The notes under the pieces are model-generated. The model saw nothing but the letters and a program-made list of their open reading frames with translations, ran no database searches and was not told the origin of the DNA. The translations under genes and the position numbers were made by a program. A DNA stretch of 31,909 nt from Bacillota bacterium (lineage in GTDB: Bacteria > Bacillota > Clostridia > Clostridiales > Caloramatoraceae): the NCBI GenBank assembly GCA_023415335.1, contig JAEZLD010000106.1:1-31909 (forward strand), read 5' to 3'. The first letter of the stretch is position 1. Each line of letters starts with the position of its first letter. This document shows, piece after piece, positions 22,694 through 30,371 of the stretch.

Positions 22694-25516
22694 TCACTTG
22701 TCCAGTATTCTCTTCAGGTACTGCCCCGTATAAGACTCCTCAGCCTCTGCTATCTGCTCAGGAGTTCCCTGTGCAACAAGCATTCCCCCCCGATCTCCTC
22801 CATCCGGTCCCAGGTCAATAATGTAGTCTGCACACTTAATTACATCAAGGTTATGTTCTATTACTACCACTGTATTACCTGCATCAGCCAGCCTCTGGAG
22901 TATCTCTATAAGCTTCTTTACATCGTCCATATGAAGCCCTGTAGTTGGTTCATCAAGGATATATAAGGTGCTGCCTGTGCTTCTTCTGGAAAGCTCAGTT
23001 GCCAGCTTTACCCTCTGTGCTTCTCCACCTGAAAGCTCTGTGGACGGCTGACCTAGCTTAATATATCCAAGTCCTACATCTGCAAGAGTCTGAAGCTTAT
23101 TCTTTATTCTTGGTATGTTTTCAAAGAATTCCACTCCCTGCTCCACAGTCATGTCAAGCACATCAGAAATATTCTTTCCCTTATATTTAACCTCAAGGGT
23201 CTCCCTGTTATATCTCTTCCCTTTACATACCTCACATGGAATATAAACATCTGATAGAAATTGCATTTCTATCTTCACTATCCCATCACCGCTACATGCC
23301 TCGCATCTTCCACCCTTAACGTTAAAGCTGAACCTGTTTGACTTGTAGCCCCTCAATTTAGCCTCGGGACTCTGTGCAAACAACTCCCTTATATAGTCAA
23401 ACACCCCCGTGTATGTAGCAGGGTTTGACCGTGGAGTTCTTCCTATAGGTGACTGGTCAATATCTATAATCTTATCAATGTTTTCTATACCCTCTACGGA
23501 TTCATGCTGTCCGGCAAGATCCTTTGAACGGTAAAGCTTCTTTGCAATAGTCTTATAAAGTATTTCATTTACCAAAGTACTTTTACCTGATCCGGAGACT
23601 CCTGTAACACAGACAAACTCACCAAGAGGGAAGCTTACCTTAAGGTTTTTCAGGTTGTTCTCCCTGGCTCCATTTATAATAATAAACTTGCCATTACCCT
23701 TCCTTCTCTCCTGTGGAACCTCCACCTTTTTCCTACCTGACAGATAATCTCCCGTCAGGGAATTGGTGTCACTCTCTACCTCCTGTGGTGTACCCTTGGA
23801 AACTACATAGCCTCCATGCACTCCCGCTCCAGGACCCACATCTACCACATAGTCTGACTCACGAATAGTATCCTCGTCATGCTCAACTACTATTAGTGTG
23901 TTTCCTATATCCCTAAGGCTCTTCAGTGTAGCAAGAAGTCTGTCATTGTCCTTCTGATGCAGACCTATACTTGGTTCATCAAGTATATAAAGCACTCCCA
24001 CAAGGCTTGAACCTATCTGGGTGGCAAGTCTTATCCTTTGGGACTCTCCTCCAGATAGGGTTGCTGATTCTCTGGATAGAGTAAGATAATCCAGCCCCAC
24101 ATCCATAAGGAATTTTAGCCTGGACTTTATCTCCTTCAGTATCTGATCTGCTATTCTCAGATGCTTTTCCGTAAGCTTAAGCTCATCAAAGAATCTTATT
24201 TCATCCCTTATAGGCATCTCGCAGAGCTTATTTATAGGAAGCCCTCCCACTGTAACGGCCAGGCTCTCAGCCCTCAGTCTTGCACCCTTACAGGTGTGGC
24301 ACCTTTTCACCTTCATGAACCCTTGTATTTCATTCCTTATATAATCAGAGCTGGTTTCCCTGAACCTCCTCTCAAGGTTAGGAATTACACCCTCTACGGA
24401 ATTGTTTCTTTCATAAAGGGTATTGCTGGTGCTCATAGATACTTTTATCTTCTCTCCCTTTGTTCCATAAAGCAGCATATCTATAAGCTTCTTATCCAGG
24501 TCTTTTATTGGCGTATCAAGACTGAAGCCATAGTGCTCTGCCATTGACTTTACCACAAAGCTGTTCCATGAATCATCCTTCAGCTTCCCCCAAGGAGCTA
24601 TAGCTCCTTCATTTATGGAAAGCTCAGGGTTAGGGATAACCAAATCCTCGGATAATTCCATAAGCTCTCCTAAGCCATCACAAGCTGGGCATTTGCCATA
24701 AGGATTATTAAAGGAAAACATCCTTGGAGTAAGCTCCCCTATGCTTATGCTACAGTCAGGGCAGGCAAAGTTTTCACTGAATAGCAGCTCTGAGCCACCT
24801 ATTACATCCACTATTACCAAGCCTTCAGCCAGTTTCAGTGCAGTTTCGAGGGAGTCACTTACCCTTGACTCTATCCCCTCCTTAACCACTAGCCTATCTA
24901 TTATAACCTCAATGTTATGCTTCTTGTTCTTTTCCAGCTTTATTTCATCATTTATATCCATTACTTCATTATCAATTCTTACCCTGACAAAGCCATTTTT
25001 CTTTATTCCTTCAAGAAGCTTAACATGCTCTCCTTTTCTTCCTCTTACAACAGGAGCCAGCACTTGAAGCTTAGTCCTCTCCGGCAAGGCCATTATTTTA
25101 TCCACCATCTGATCCAGGCTCTGCTGATGTATTTCCTTACCGCAGTTTGGACAATGGGGTATACCAACCCTGGCGTAAAGCAGCCTCATATAATCATATA
25201 TCTCAGTTACGGTACCTACTGTAGAACGAGGGTTTTTACTGGTTGTTTTCTGGTCAATGGATATAGCTGGTGATAACCCTTCTATATAGTCCACATCCGG
25301 CTTGTCCATCTGCCCTAGAAACATCCTTGCATAGGCTGAGAGTGATTCTACATACCTTCTTTGTCCCTCTGCATAAATTGTATCAAAAGCCAGGGAAGAC
25401 TTTCCCGAACCTGATACTCCTGTAAATACCACCATCTTATTTCTTGGTATTTCTAAATCTATGTTTTTAAGGTTGTGCTCTCTTGCTCCTTTTATTATGA
25501 TCTTATCCTTTATCAT
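22694..25516 (-). CDS. uvrA: UvrABC system protein A (excinuclease ATPase)
   Basis: Damage-recognising ABC ATPase that loads UvrB in nucleotide excision repair. The 940 residues carry two ABC modules: Walker A GVSGSGKSS near residue 33 and GVSGSGKST near 640, signatures LSGGESQRIRLA and LSGGEAQRVKLA, and Walker B YILDEPS and YILDEPT. Cysteine pairs mark three zinc modules (CPNC, CPDC/CPAC, CEAC/CEVC). The start is supported by AAGGTG five bases before the ATG. It is 223 bases after uvrB, and a GC-rich repeat-like sequence fills the gap, so read-through from the SOS promoter is likely but not certain; no clear promoter of its own was seen. Confidence 0.97.
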   Translation of the reverse strand: MIKDKIIIKGAREHNLKNIDLEIPRNKMVVFTGVSGSGKSSLAFDTIYAEGQRRYVESLSAYARMFLGQMDKPDVDYIEGLSPAISIDQKTTSKNPRSTVGTVTEIYDYMRLLYARVGIPHCPNCGKEIHQQSLDQMVDKIMALPERTKLQVLAPVVRGRKGEHVKLLEGIKKNGFVRVRIDNEVMDINDEIKLEKNKKHNIEVIIDRLVVKEGIESRVSDSLETALKLAEGLVIVDVIGGSELLFSENFACPDCSISIGELTPRMFSFNNPYGKCPACDGLGELMELSEDLVIPNPELSINEGAIAPWGKLKDDSWNSFVVKSMAEHYGFSLDTPIKDLDKKLIDMLLYGTKGEKIKVSMSTSNTLYERNNSVEGVIPNLERRFRETSSDYIRNEIQGFMKVKRCHTCKGARLRAESLAVTVGGLPINKLCEMPIRDEIRFFDELKLTEKHLRIADQILKEIKSRLKFLMDVGLDYLTLSRESATLSGGESQRIRLATQIGSSLVGVLYILDEPSIGLHQKDNDRLLATLKSLRDIGNTLIVVEHDEDTIRESDYVVDVGPGAGVHGGYVVSKGTPQEVESDTNSLTGDYLSGRKKVEVPQERRKGNGKFIIINGARENNLKNLKVSFPLGEFVCVTGVSGSGKSTLVNEILYKTIAKKLYRSKDLAGQHESVEGIENIDKIIDIDQSPIGRTPRSNPATYTGVFDYIRELFAQSPEAKLRGYKSNRFSFNVKGGRCEACSGDGIVKIEMQFLSDVYIPCEVCKGKRYNRETLEVKYKGKNISDVLDMTVEQGVEFFENIPRIKNKLQTLADVGLGYIKLGQPSTELSGGEAQRVKLATELSRRSTGSTLYILDEPTTGLHMDDVKKLIEILQRLADAGNTVVVIEHNLDVIKCADYIIDLGPDGGDRGGMLVAQGTPEQIAEAEESYTGQYLKRILDK

Positions 25517-25554
25517 AGCTTCACCTTTTTACACTTATTTTTCTCTTGTTCATA

Positions 25555-25705
25555 GTTCATTTTTGCTCTTGTCACCATGCCTCTCGCTTTGCTCAAGGCG
25601 CAAACCTAAATGCTCAAAGCCTTCCCCTTGAGGGGAGGATTATTTGTCTATGTCCCTGGTTCTACTATACCATGGGCGGGTACGGAGTCCTCACACTACA
25701 ATATT
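25555..25705. repeat. GC-rich non-coding element between uvrB and uvrA, with repeat copy B
   Basis: This stretch is more GC-rich than its flanks and has no credible gene. It contains a hairpin (CTTCCCC, loop TTGA, GGGGAGG; 25621-25638), paired GCTTTG/CAAAGC segments, and copy B of the repeat (25674-25705) matching about 24 of 32 bases with the sequence downstream of uvrA. It looks like a decayed intergenic repeat element. Its effect on uvrA expression is unknown. Confidence 0.4.
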
Positions 25706-25739
25706 TTAGTTTCTACTATAGCATTCCCACAATACGTGT

Positions 25740-27695
25740 CTATTTATTCTGACCTTTTATGTCATATAACCTATCCCTAAGCTGTGCTGCAAGCTCGAAG
25801 TCCAAATTCCTTGCAGCTTCCTTCATTTCCTTCTCCAGCTGGGCTATAAGCTCCTCGCTACTCAATCCAGAGGTGTAATCCTCTTGCTCCTTTACAGCCT
25901 TAGTAGCTTCTATAATCTCATGCACAGGTTTTATTATGGTGGTAGGAGTTATTCCATGAGCTTCATTATATTCCATCTGTATGCTCCTTCTTCTGTTAGT
26001 CTCATCAATAGCCTTCTTCATGGAATCTGTTATTGTGTCCCCGTACATTATAACCCTGCTTTCGGAGTTACGGGCAGCTCTGCCCACAGTCTGTATAAGG
26101 GAGGTTTCTGACCTTAGGAAGCCTTCCTTATCCGCATCCAGTATAGCTACCAGTGCAACCTCCGGTATATCAAGGCCCTCTCTTAAAAGGTTTATTCCAA
26201 CCAGTACATCAAAGTTTCCAAGCCTTAGATCTCTTATAATCTGCATTCTTTCCATTGTAATAACATCTGAGTGGAGATATTTAACCCTGATATTAAGCTC
26301 CTTCAGATAATCTGTAAGGTCCTCTGCCATCTTCTTGGTAAGGGTAGTTATAAGTGTCCTGAAGCCTCTGGCAGTGGTAAGCCTTATTTCCGTAATAATA
26401 TCATCAACCTGTCCCTTTACAGGCCTTACTATTATTTCAGGGTCTATAAGGCCTGTAGGCCTTATTATCTGCTCAGCTACCTGAGCTGAGTGCTGTAGCT
26501 CATACTGTGCAGGAGTAGCACTTACAAATATAAGCTGGTTTAGCTTTTTTTCAAACTCCTCAAACTTAAGAGGTCTGTTGTCATAGGCTGATGGTAGCCT
26601 GAAGCCATAGTTTATAAGGGTGTCCTTTCGAGATCGGTCTCCGGCATACATTGCCCTTACCTGAGGCAGCGTAACATGGGACTCATCTATAAACATAAGG
26701 AAATCATCAGGGAAATAATCAAAAAGTGTGAAGGGTGGCTCCCCAGGCTTTCTGCCATCGAAGTGTCTTGAATAATTCTCAATACCGCTACAGTATCCAA
26801 CCTCTCTCAGCATTTCCATGTCATAGTTGGTCCTCTGCCTTATTCTCTGGGCTTCAAGCAGCTTCCCCTCAGATTCCAGCTGTTTATGCCTAAGCTCCAT
26901 TTCCTCTTCTATGCAGCCTATTGCCCTCTCTATTCTCTCACGGGATGCTGCATAGTGAGACGCAGGATATATAGCAGCATGGGTCACCTCGCTCAGCACC
27001 TTACCGGTTATTACCTCTATTTCACAGATTCTATCTATCTCATCTCCAAAGAACTCTACCCTTATTGCATTCTCAGAAGAGGATGCAGGGAATATCTCCA
27101 CCACATCACCTCTTACTCTGAAGGTTCCTCTGGTAAAGTTGATGTCATTTCTTTCATATTGTATATCAACGAGCTTCCTTAATATTTCATTTCTATCCCT
27201 CTCCATACCTTTTCTGAGAGAGAGCACCAAATCTCTGTATTCATGGGGGTCACCTAGTCCATATATACAGGATACGCTGGCCACAACGATTACATCCCGC
27301 CTCTCAAACAAGGCAGAAGTAGCAGAATGCCTCAGCTTATCTATCTCATCATTAATGGAGGCATCCTTCTCTATATAAGTATCAGAAGATGGAACATAAG
27401 CCTCAGGCTGGTAATAGTCGTAGTAGGACACAAAATATTCCACAGCACTGTTTGGAAAGAAATCCTTAAACTCACTGCATAGTTGTGCTGCCAAGGTCTT
27501 ATTATGGGCAAGTATCAGCGTAGGCTTTTGCACCCTTTCTATTATGTTAGCCATGGTGAATGTCTTTCCAGAGCCCGTTACTCCCAGCAGTGTCTGGAAT
27601 TTATCACCTTTACTTATACCATCTACCAGCTTATCTATAGCCTCAGGCTGGTCTCCTGTAGGCTTAAAGCTTGAAACAATCTTAAATTTATCCAT
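25740..27695 (-). CDS. uvrB: UvrABC system protein B (excinuclease helicase)
   Basis: Damage-verifying helicase-like core of nucleotide excision repair, which receives DNA from UvrA and recruits UvrC. The 651 residues show Walker A GVTGSGKT (38-45), the damage-probing beta-hairpin (YYDYYQPEAYVPSSDTYIEK), the DEAD-like box FIDESH, helicase motifs V/VI (GINLLREGLDIPE, QTVGRAARN), and a C-terminal UVR motif for UvrA/UvrC contact. The frame is open back to 27791, but AGGAG lies eight bases before the ATG at 27695, which gives the family length. A promoter with a LexA box lies about 135-170 bases upstream, so it is probably DNA-damage inducible. Confidence 0.97.
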   Translation of the reverse strand: MDKFKIVSSFKPTGDQPEAIDKLVDGISKGDKFQTLLGVTGSGKTFTMANIIERVQKPTLILAHNKTLAAQLCSEFKDFFPNSAVEYFVSYYDYYQPEAYVPSSDTYIEKDASINDEIDKLRHSATSALFERRDVIVVASVSCIYGLGDPHEYRDLVLSLRKGMERDRNEILRKLVDIQYERNDINFTRGTFRVRGDVVEIFPASSSENAIRVEFFGDEIDRICEIEVITGKVLSEVTHAAIYPASHYAASRERIERAIGCIEEEMELRHKQLESEGKLLEAQRIRQRTNYDMEMLREVGYCSGIENYSRHFDGRKPGEPPFTLFDYFPDDFLMFIDESHVTLPQVRAMYAGDRSRKDTLINYGFRLPSAYDNRPLKFEEFEKKLNQLIFVSATPAQYELQHSAQVAEQIIRPTGLIDPEIIVRPVKGQVDDIITEIRLTTARGFRTLITTLTKKMAEDLTDYLKELNIRVKYLHSDVITMERMQIIRDLRLGNFDVLVGINLLREGLDIPEVALVAILDADKEGFLRSETSLIQTVGRAARNSESRVIMYGDTITDSMKKAIDETNRRRSIQMEYNEAHGITPTTIIKPVHEIIEATKAVKEQEDYTSGLSSEELIAQLEKEMKEAARNLDFELAAQLRDRLYDIKGQNK

Positions 27696-27814
27696 AGAGC
27701 TCTCTCCTACCAAAAAGCATAATAAAGGGCTGCCTGGAAGGCCCAAGTATCCCTCAGTCTTTAAACACAAAAGCTTTTTCTTTTTAAGCATACACTAATT
27801 TTTCCATTTTATAC

Positions 27815-27828
27815 AGAACATTTGTTCG
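27815..27828 (-). promoter_or_regulatory. LexA/SOS box of uvrBA
   Basis: Minus strand reads CGAACAAATGTTCT, matching the Gram-positive SOS consensus CGAACRNRYGTTYC at all but the last position. It lies just downstream of the -10, so bound LexA would block initiation. A second palindrome (TTGTTCGAACAA, 27822-27833) overlaps it. Confidence 0.75.
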
Positions 27829-27837
27829 AACAATATG

Positions 27838-27866
27838 ATTATATTACTTGTATGTGTAAACGTCAA
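27838..27866 (-). promoter_or_regulatory. Strong sigma-A promoter of uvrBA
   Basis: Minus strand -35 TTGACG (27866-27861), exactly 17 bases, -10 TATAAT (27843-27838). Transcription would start near 27831, inside the LexA palindrome region, with a leader of about 135 bases to the uvrB ATG. Confidence 0.75.
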
Positions 27867-27962
27867 GAACTACTATTCAAGTAATAATTTATTCTTTTTA
27901 TATTCCCCAATATCTGAAAATACATTTATGCCCCGTAAAAGCTACTATACTTTTAATACTTA

Positions 27963-28004
27963 TAATTAAAGGAGTGCCTGACTACTCTAGACCAGGAACT
28001 CCTT
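27963..28004 (-). terminator. Terminator after the CDF exporter gene
   Basis: A 12-bp stem with one mismatch (27969-27980 with 27993-28004), 12-base loop and TTTAATTA tail on the minus strand, about 40 bases past the stop at 28042. With the uvrB promoter and SOS box it fills the 346-base gap 27696-28041; I see no gene there. Confidence 0.65.
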
Positions 28005-28041
28005 CCATAATTCTTTACTCTTTATGCTTTATTCTTAGCTT

Positions 28042-28920
28042 TTAATTCCTCATTTGATAATAGGGTTCAATATGCACCGTTACCTGTATGCTGCTGTCTA
28101 TCTCCTTCTGCATTTCTTTTTCTATACTGTGTATAAGCTGGTGGGATTGTTCAACACTCATATCAGGTTCAGTCAGTATATGCATGTCAACGTATATATC
28201 CTTTCCTGTTCCCCTGCTTCTTATCTTATGCACTCCTTTTACCTCAGGAAACTCTGACACAACAGATATAACTCTTTCGTCCTCAACAGTAGCTTTATCC
28301 AAAAGTACCGCTGAACAGGATTTAAATATCTCCCACGCCGCCGCAAATATAAACCCTCCTACAATAAGAGAGGCTATTGGGTCTATTATTGGCGGTAAAC
28401 CCAGCTTTATTCCCACAAGAGTAATTATTACACCAAAGGAAACAAATATATCACTTCTGGTATGCATGGAATCAGATATTAACACCTGACTTTTAAGCTT
28501 TCTGCCCTGCTTGTATTCAGTGTACGCAACAATAATATTTATAACTAGTGTTATTATGAGTGACACAAGGCATTCAAATGACACCTTAGGTGTCTTGGTA
28601 TTGGTGAACCCTATTATTGCAGAATATACTATTCTCACCCCAATGGCAGTGAGCATAACACCTATGAAAAGCCCTGCAAAGGTTTCATACTTACGGTGTC
28701 CATAGGGATGGTCCTCATCTACGGGCTTGGCTGCAAGCCTCACACCTATAAGACCAACAATATTTGACGAGCCATCTGTAAGTGAATGAAAGCCGTCTGC
28801 TGTAAGGCTTGCACTTTTTATCAATGTACCTGCTATAAGCTTTACTACCGCAACAAAAAAATTAGCAAATAGTATTATCCACAGAACCCTTTTTACTTTT
28901 TTTAAGTCATTATCCCCCAT
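28042..28920 (-). CDS. Cation diffusion facilitator (CDF) metal exporter
   Basis: Six-helix inner-membrane antiporter that exports divalent metal ions (Zn, Fe, Mn or Co) in exchange for protons. The 292 residues have helices from about 12 to 210, a metal site made by H45/D49 (GFHSLTD) and H153/D157 (SMHTRSD), the conserved DEDHPYGHRKYE loop (68-79), and a C-terminal cytoplasmic metal-binding domain (about 212-287). Both transport sites are HxxxD, a pattern common in zinc-type transporters, though E. coli FieF has DxxxD in helix 2; the true metal is unknown. AGGGGG precedes the ATG at 28920 by nine bases; an ATG three codons earlier touches that site. Palindromes resembling metalloregulator boxes lie upstream. 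Confidence 0.92.
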   Translation of the reverse strand: MGDNDLKKVKRVLWIILFANFFVAVVKLIAGTLIKSASLTADGFHSLTDGSSNIVGLIGVRLAAKPVDEDHPYGHRKYETFAGLFIGVMLTAIGVRIVYSAIIGFTNTKTPKVSFECLVSLIITLVINIIVAYTEYKQGRKLKSQVLISDSMHTRSDIFVSFGVIITLVGIKLGLPPIIDPIASLIVGGFIFAAAWEIFKSCSAVLLDKATVEDERVISVVSEFPEVKGVHKIRSRGTGKDIYVDMHILTEPDMSVEQSHQLIHSIEKEMQKEIDSSIQVTVHIEPYYQMRN

Positions 28921-28951
28921 ATAAAACATCCCCCTATATTTACCTTAAGAT

Positions 28952-28998
28952 ATTATATGCATATGTGGAGTATTTATTTCAATTGATAATACATTATC
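28952..28998 (-). promoter_or_regulatory. Possible CDF promoter and adjacent palindrome
   Basis: Minus strand TTGAAA (28982-28977) and TATAAT (28957-28952) are separated by 19 bases, longer than ideal. Immediately upstream is an inverted repeat with arms GATAAT and ATTATC and a two-base centre (28985-28998), resembling half-sites of Fur-family boxes. Confidence 0.4.
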
Positions 28999-29042
28999 TG
29001 TAATTCTACTACTAAATCTATGTATTTACAACGTCTTTTTCA

Positions 29043-29057
29043 TGATAAGTATTCTCA
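29043..29057. promoter_or_regulatory. Fur-box-like palindrome upstream of the CDF gene
   Basis: TGATAAGTATTCTCA matches the 7-1-7 Fur consensus TGATAATNATTATCA at 12 of 14 positions. It lies about 125-140 bases before the gene start, rather far for direct repression. AT-rich background makes chance matches plausible. Confidence 0.3.
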
Positions 29058-29073
29058 TTTGATATTGATACCT

Positions 29074-29126
29074 ATAATCAAAGGCTGCTCTTTAGTCTTC
29101 TTGTACGACAATATCAGAGCAGCCTT
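29074..29126 (-). terminator. Terminator after the tandem ATPase gene
   Basis: A perfect 11-bp stem (AAGGCTGCTCT, 29081-29091, with 29116-29126) encloses a 24-base loop that folds on itself (TTGT/ACAA). The minus-strand tail TTGATTATA is short of T residues. It is 23 bases past the gene. Confidence 0.6.
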
Positions 29127-29148
29127 AACCACACTACATAACTGTTCC

Positions 29149-30237
29149 CTATAGCTGTTCCTTCCTCATATCCATAAGAGTCTTGGTTATCCTTATTCTT
29201 AGCGCATTCACATCATTAAAATCAGTAGCGTTTATATAGAAGTTTTCAAGCTTTTCATGAAGGCAGTATATGTCACTATAGACCTCCTTTGCCTTTCCTA
29301 TTTCCTGTGCATACTCCTCCTGGATGCTCTTTATGGGGTTGTCATTCTCTCTTACTATTTCAGTGTTAATACATTCGAACATGTCTACCAGCATATCTCC
29401 ATTAGCAGGATCAAGCACATGGGGTGCTGTTCCATCCAGCAGTGCAAAGCTTAGTTCAGGAATAATTACCATATCTATGCTGTCTGCATCAAACGAACAG
29501 TGGTAATATTCAACATCATATCCATTTGCAAAAGCTGCAGCTGATATTTTCTTTGTCATAGTGGATTTTCCTGAGCCAGGTCTTCCTTTTACAATATATC
29601 TTCTTCCTATATCCTCTGTAAGCTCATTATAGAAACACACCTGTCCTTGTGGAGTCATGGCACCAGAGAAGCGATGGGTTTGCTTTGGAGCTTTTCCTGT
29701 AGGCTTGCCAATAATATCTGAAATAATATTATCAGTAATTGAGTCAGCCTTTGTAAAGTCCATTCCAAGAAGGTATTCCTTCTCCCACCTGTCATGTATT
29801 TCCCTGGCTTTCCCCATATGTTTAAAGAATATTTTATATTTTTCCTGTATTGTATCTGTCAGTAGTTTTATTGTATTTCTATGAAGTCTAAGGTAATCAA
29901 TGTCCCAGAAGTTTCCGAAATCAAGTATTCTTTCAATTGCTCCAGGATACACAGGATCTATAGAATGGGGATATGTTCCATTAATGATAGCGACACATAT
30001 ATCTTTTATGAATACTCCCTCAAGGGTATATTTATCATCAGGAGAATATATAAAATCCACATTCATACCAACGCTGAGAAGGTCTTCACCAATCCGTTTT
30101 ATAAATGTAGATTTTCCCGAACCAGGCCCTCCTTTTATTATATATACCCTTTCGGTCTGCTTGATTAAGTCATCAAAAAAAGAAACGTATCCAGATGAGG
30201 TATTTGCCGATACATAATAACAGACTTTTTTACCCAT
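29149..30237 (-). CDS. Tandem P-loop ATPase of unknown function (PRK06851-like)
   Basis: A 362-residue soluble protein made of two homologous halves. Each has a Walker A loop, GGPGSGKST (36-44) and GRPGSGKST (218-226), followed about 43 residues later by a shared block: NGTYPHSIDP (86-95) and DGTAPHVLDP (268-277). The offset of about 182 residues is constant, so this is an internal duplication. The GT-x-PH-xx-DP signature is not one of the standard Walker B or signature motifs. It resembles proteins listed as PRK06851 in Firmicutes, from memory; no activity is established. GGAGG precedes the ATG. The gene stands alone between two terminators. Confidence 0.8.
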   Translation of the reverse strand: MGKKVCYYVSANTSSGYVSFFDDLIKQTERVYIIKGGPGSGKSTFIKRIGEDLLSVGMNVDFIYSPDDKYTLEGVFIKDICVAIINGTYPHSIDPVYPGAIERILDFGNFWDIDYLRLHRNTIKLLTDTIQEKYKIFFKHMGKAREIHDRWEKEYLLGMDFTKADSITDNIISDIIGKPTGKAPKQTHRFSGAMTPQGQVCFYNELTEDIGRRYIVKGRPGSGKSTMTKKISAAAFANGYDVEYYHCSFDADSIDMVIIPELSFALLDGTAPHVLDPANGDMLVDMFECINTEIVRENDNPIKSIQEEYAQEIGKAKEVYSDIYCLHEKLENFYINATDFNDVNALRIRITKTLMDMRKEQL

Positions 30238-30335
30238 TACTAATCCTCCATATCAGTTCTTTCACTATATATTATTTTATGTAACATAGTTACTATTTTC
30301 CACATATGAATGCAATTAATTATGATAACTATAGT

Positions 30336-30368
30336 AAAAAAGGATGCCCCATTTATAGGACATCCTTT
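30336..30368 (-). terminator. Terminator after the S41 protease gene
   Basis: An 11-bp stem with one G-U pair (30339-30349 with 30358-30368) and an eight-base loop, followed on the minus strand by six T residues, directly after the stop at 30372. Confidence 0.82.
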
Positions 30369-30371
30369 GCT

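Noticed and set aside
27696..27791. Upstream extension of uvrB by 32 codons
   Set aside because: No UvrB homology in the extension and the proper ribosome site is before the internal ATG; the segment is treated as leader. A weak GCCT/AGGC hairpin there was too short to call.
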